A stretch of 5,894 bases of DNA from Sulfurimonas sp. (GTDB lineage: Bacteria; Campylobacterota; Campylobacteria; Campylobacterales; Sulfurimonadaceae), in contig JAESSH010000032.1 in the NCBI GenBank assembly GCA_016764205.1, forward strand, positions 11,237 to 17,130, written 5' to 3'. Positions 5,177 to 5,894 of this stretch are shown here, one piece after another. A program made the translations under genes and the position numbers. Positions within the stretch are counted from its first letter, which is position 1. Every line of letters starts with the position of its first letter. Under the pieces are notes generated by a model. That model searched no databases. It saw only the letters and a program-made list of their open reading frames with translations, and was not told where the DNA came from.

Positions 5177-5894
5177 GATAAGAGCTCAATTTTTTGTGCA
5201 TACTCTGCATCAATTTTTTCAATCTCCATAGAAAGTTCTTCAAATACTCCAAATAAATCTTCTACTTCTTCTTCATTATGTGCAACAAGCTTTGAAAGCA
5301 CAATCAGTGCAGCACTGTCCCCAGAATTAGAAACACTTATAAGCTCTTTGTGCTGTGACTCTAAAAGCTCTTCAGTTTGCATTATTTGAGATTCAAGTTT
5401 CTGGACTTTCTTTTTAAGTGGCGAAGTCAGTTTATTTCGATTTCGCAGTATTTCAGACTTAAGTTTTTTATTTTCTTTGGTATTTGATTTAGGATTAGCT
5501 TTGAATCTTTCTTCTTGTATCTCTTCTTCCCAACCAATTTTATTTAAAAAATCATCATATCCCCCGTCAAAATATTCAGCACCATTTTTGACAAATATGA
5601 TAAGTCTATCACACACACGACGTAGTAGCTCTTCGGAGTGGGTAACTATGATGACAGACCCATCAAAAGCTTCAATGGCAGAGCTGAGTGCTTCTATACT
5701 ATCCATATCAAGGTGATTTGTTGGTTCATCTAAAAAGAGTAGGTTGACATTTTGTGCAATGATTTGGGCGAGCATAACACGGCTTTTTTCACCACCTGAG
5801 AGAAGTGATATTTTCTTTTTTGCTAAGTCTGAGCTAAACATCATTCCCCCACAAATACTTCTCACCTTGGCTTCACTAAGTTTTGGGTTCGCTA
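5173..5894 (-). CDS. ABC-F family ATPase, C-terminal part (runs off the window)
   Basis: The open frame continues through the right edge, so the N-terminus is missing; about 239 residues are visible. The GTG codon at 5865-5863 is an internal valine, not a start. Counting from the first complete codon, the fragment has the ABC signature LSGGEKSR (31-38), Walker B LLFLDEP (51-57), the ABC-F hallmark DEPTNHLD (55-62) and an H-switch histidine at 85 in VTHS. This is the second half of a nucleotide-binding domain, probably the second of two. From about 122 to 235 follows a charged, coiled-coil-like tail, as in YheS/Uup-type proteins. ABC-F proteins have no membrane domain; they bind the ribosome near the E site and help with stalled translation, or in some lineages protect against antibiotics. 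The tail and domain pattern look most like YheS, but the missing linker prevents a firm subfamily call. Confidence 0.92.
   Translation of the reverse strand, partial: ANPKLSEAKVRSICGGMMFSSDLAKKKISLLSGGEKSRVMLAQIIAQNVNLLFLDEPTNHLDMDSIEALSSAIEAFDGSVIIVTHSEELLRRVCDRLIIFVKNGAEYFDGGYDDFLNKIGWEEEIQEERFKANPKSNTKENKKLKSEILRNRNKLTSPLKKKVQKLESQIMQTEELLESQHKELISVSNSGDSAALIVLSKLVAHNEEEVEDLFGVFEELSMEIEKIDAEYAQKIELLS

Noticed and set aside
5477..5716. A plus-strand open frame opposite the ABC-F gene.
   Set aside because: The minus strand carries Walker B and ABC-F hallmark motifs here; the plus frame is serine-rich antisense noise.
5863..5865. GTG as the start codon of the ABC-F protein.
   Set aside because: The frame stays open to the window edge with ABC-F-like residues upstream (NPKLSEAKV), and a protein starting here would lack Walker A. 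It is an internal valine.

Overview
The window looks like chromosomal DNA from a low-GC Gram-negative bacterium. A Campylobacterota member (Sulfurimonas/Arcobacter-like) fits best, judging from the AT-rich codon choice, tight gene packing, extended -10 promoters without clear -35 boxes, and the gene content. This assignment is inference; no rRNA or other taxonomic marker is present. I see no tRNA, rRNA, insertion sequence, CRISPR array, prophage or integrase, and no stretch over 300 bases without a gene.

Left block (1-3242, + strand). Five tightly packed genes read in one direction: the C-terminus of a protein resembling the end of EAL-HDOD signalling proteins, a SpoU/TrmH-family RNA 2'-O-methyltransferase (TTG start), a small YwbE-family (DUF2196) protein, the DEAD-box 23S rRNA helicase DbpA (GTG start, overlapping ywbE by one base) and an exported thioredoxin-type glutathione peroxidase. 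The methyltransferase, YwbE and DbpA make a plausible RNA modification and ribosome assembly group. A near-ideal TGnTATAAT element ahead of ywbE suggests an internal promoter and a leader of about 90 nt. That leader contains a pyrimidine tract resembling the anti-Shine-Dalgarno end of 16S rRNA.

Middle (3243-4691, + strand). After an 81-base gap with its own probable promoter comes a cytosolic PAS-PAS-GGDEF diguanylate cyclase with an intact active site and inhibitory site. Its second PAS domain carries an unusual cysteine cluster.

Right block (4700-5894, - strand). A convergent pair: the C-terminal part of an ABC-F ATPase (running off the window) followed by a GNAT acetyltransferase that overlaps it by four bases. 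Only eight bases separate the GNAT stop from the diguanylate cyclase stop.

Overall this is a housekeeping and signalling region. I found no clearly new multi-gene system. The most interesting leads are the YwbE-DbpA coupling with its leader, the cysteine-bearing PAS domain, and the ABC-F/GNAT pair.
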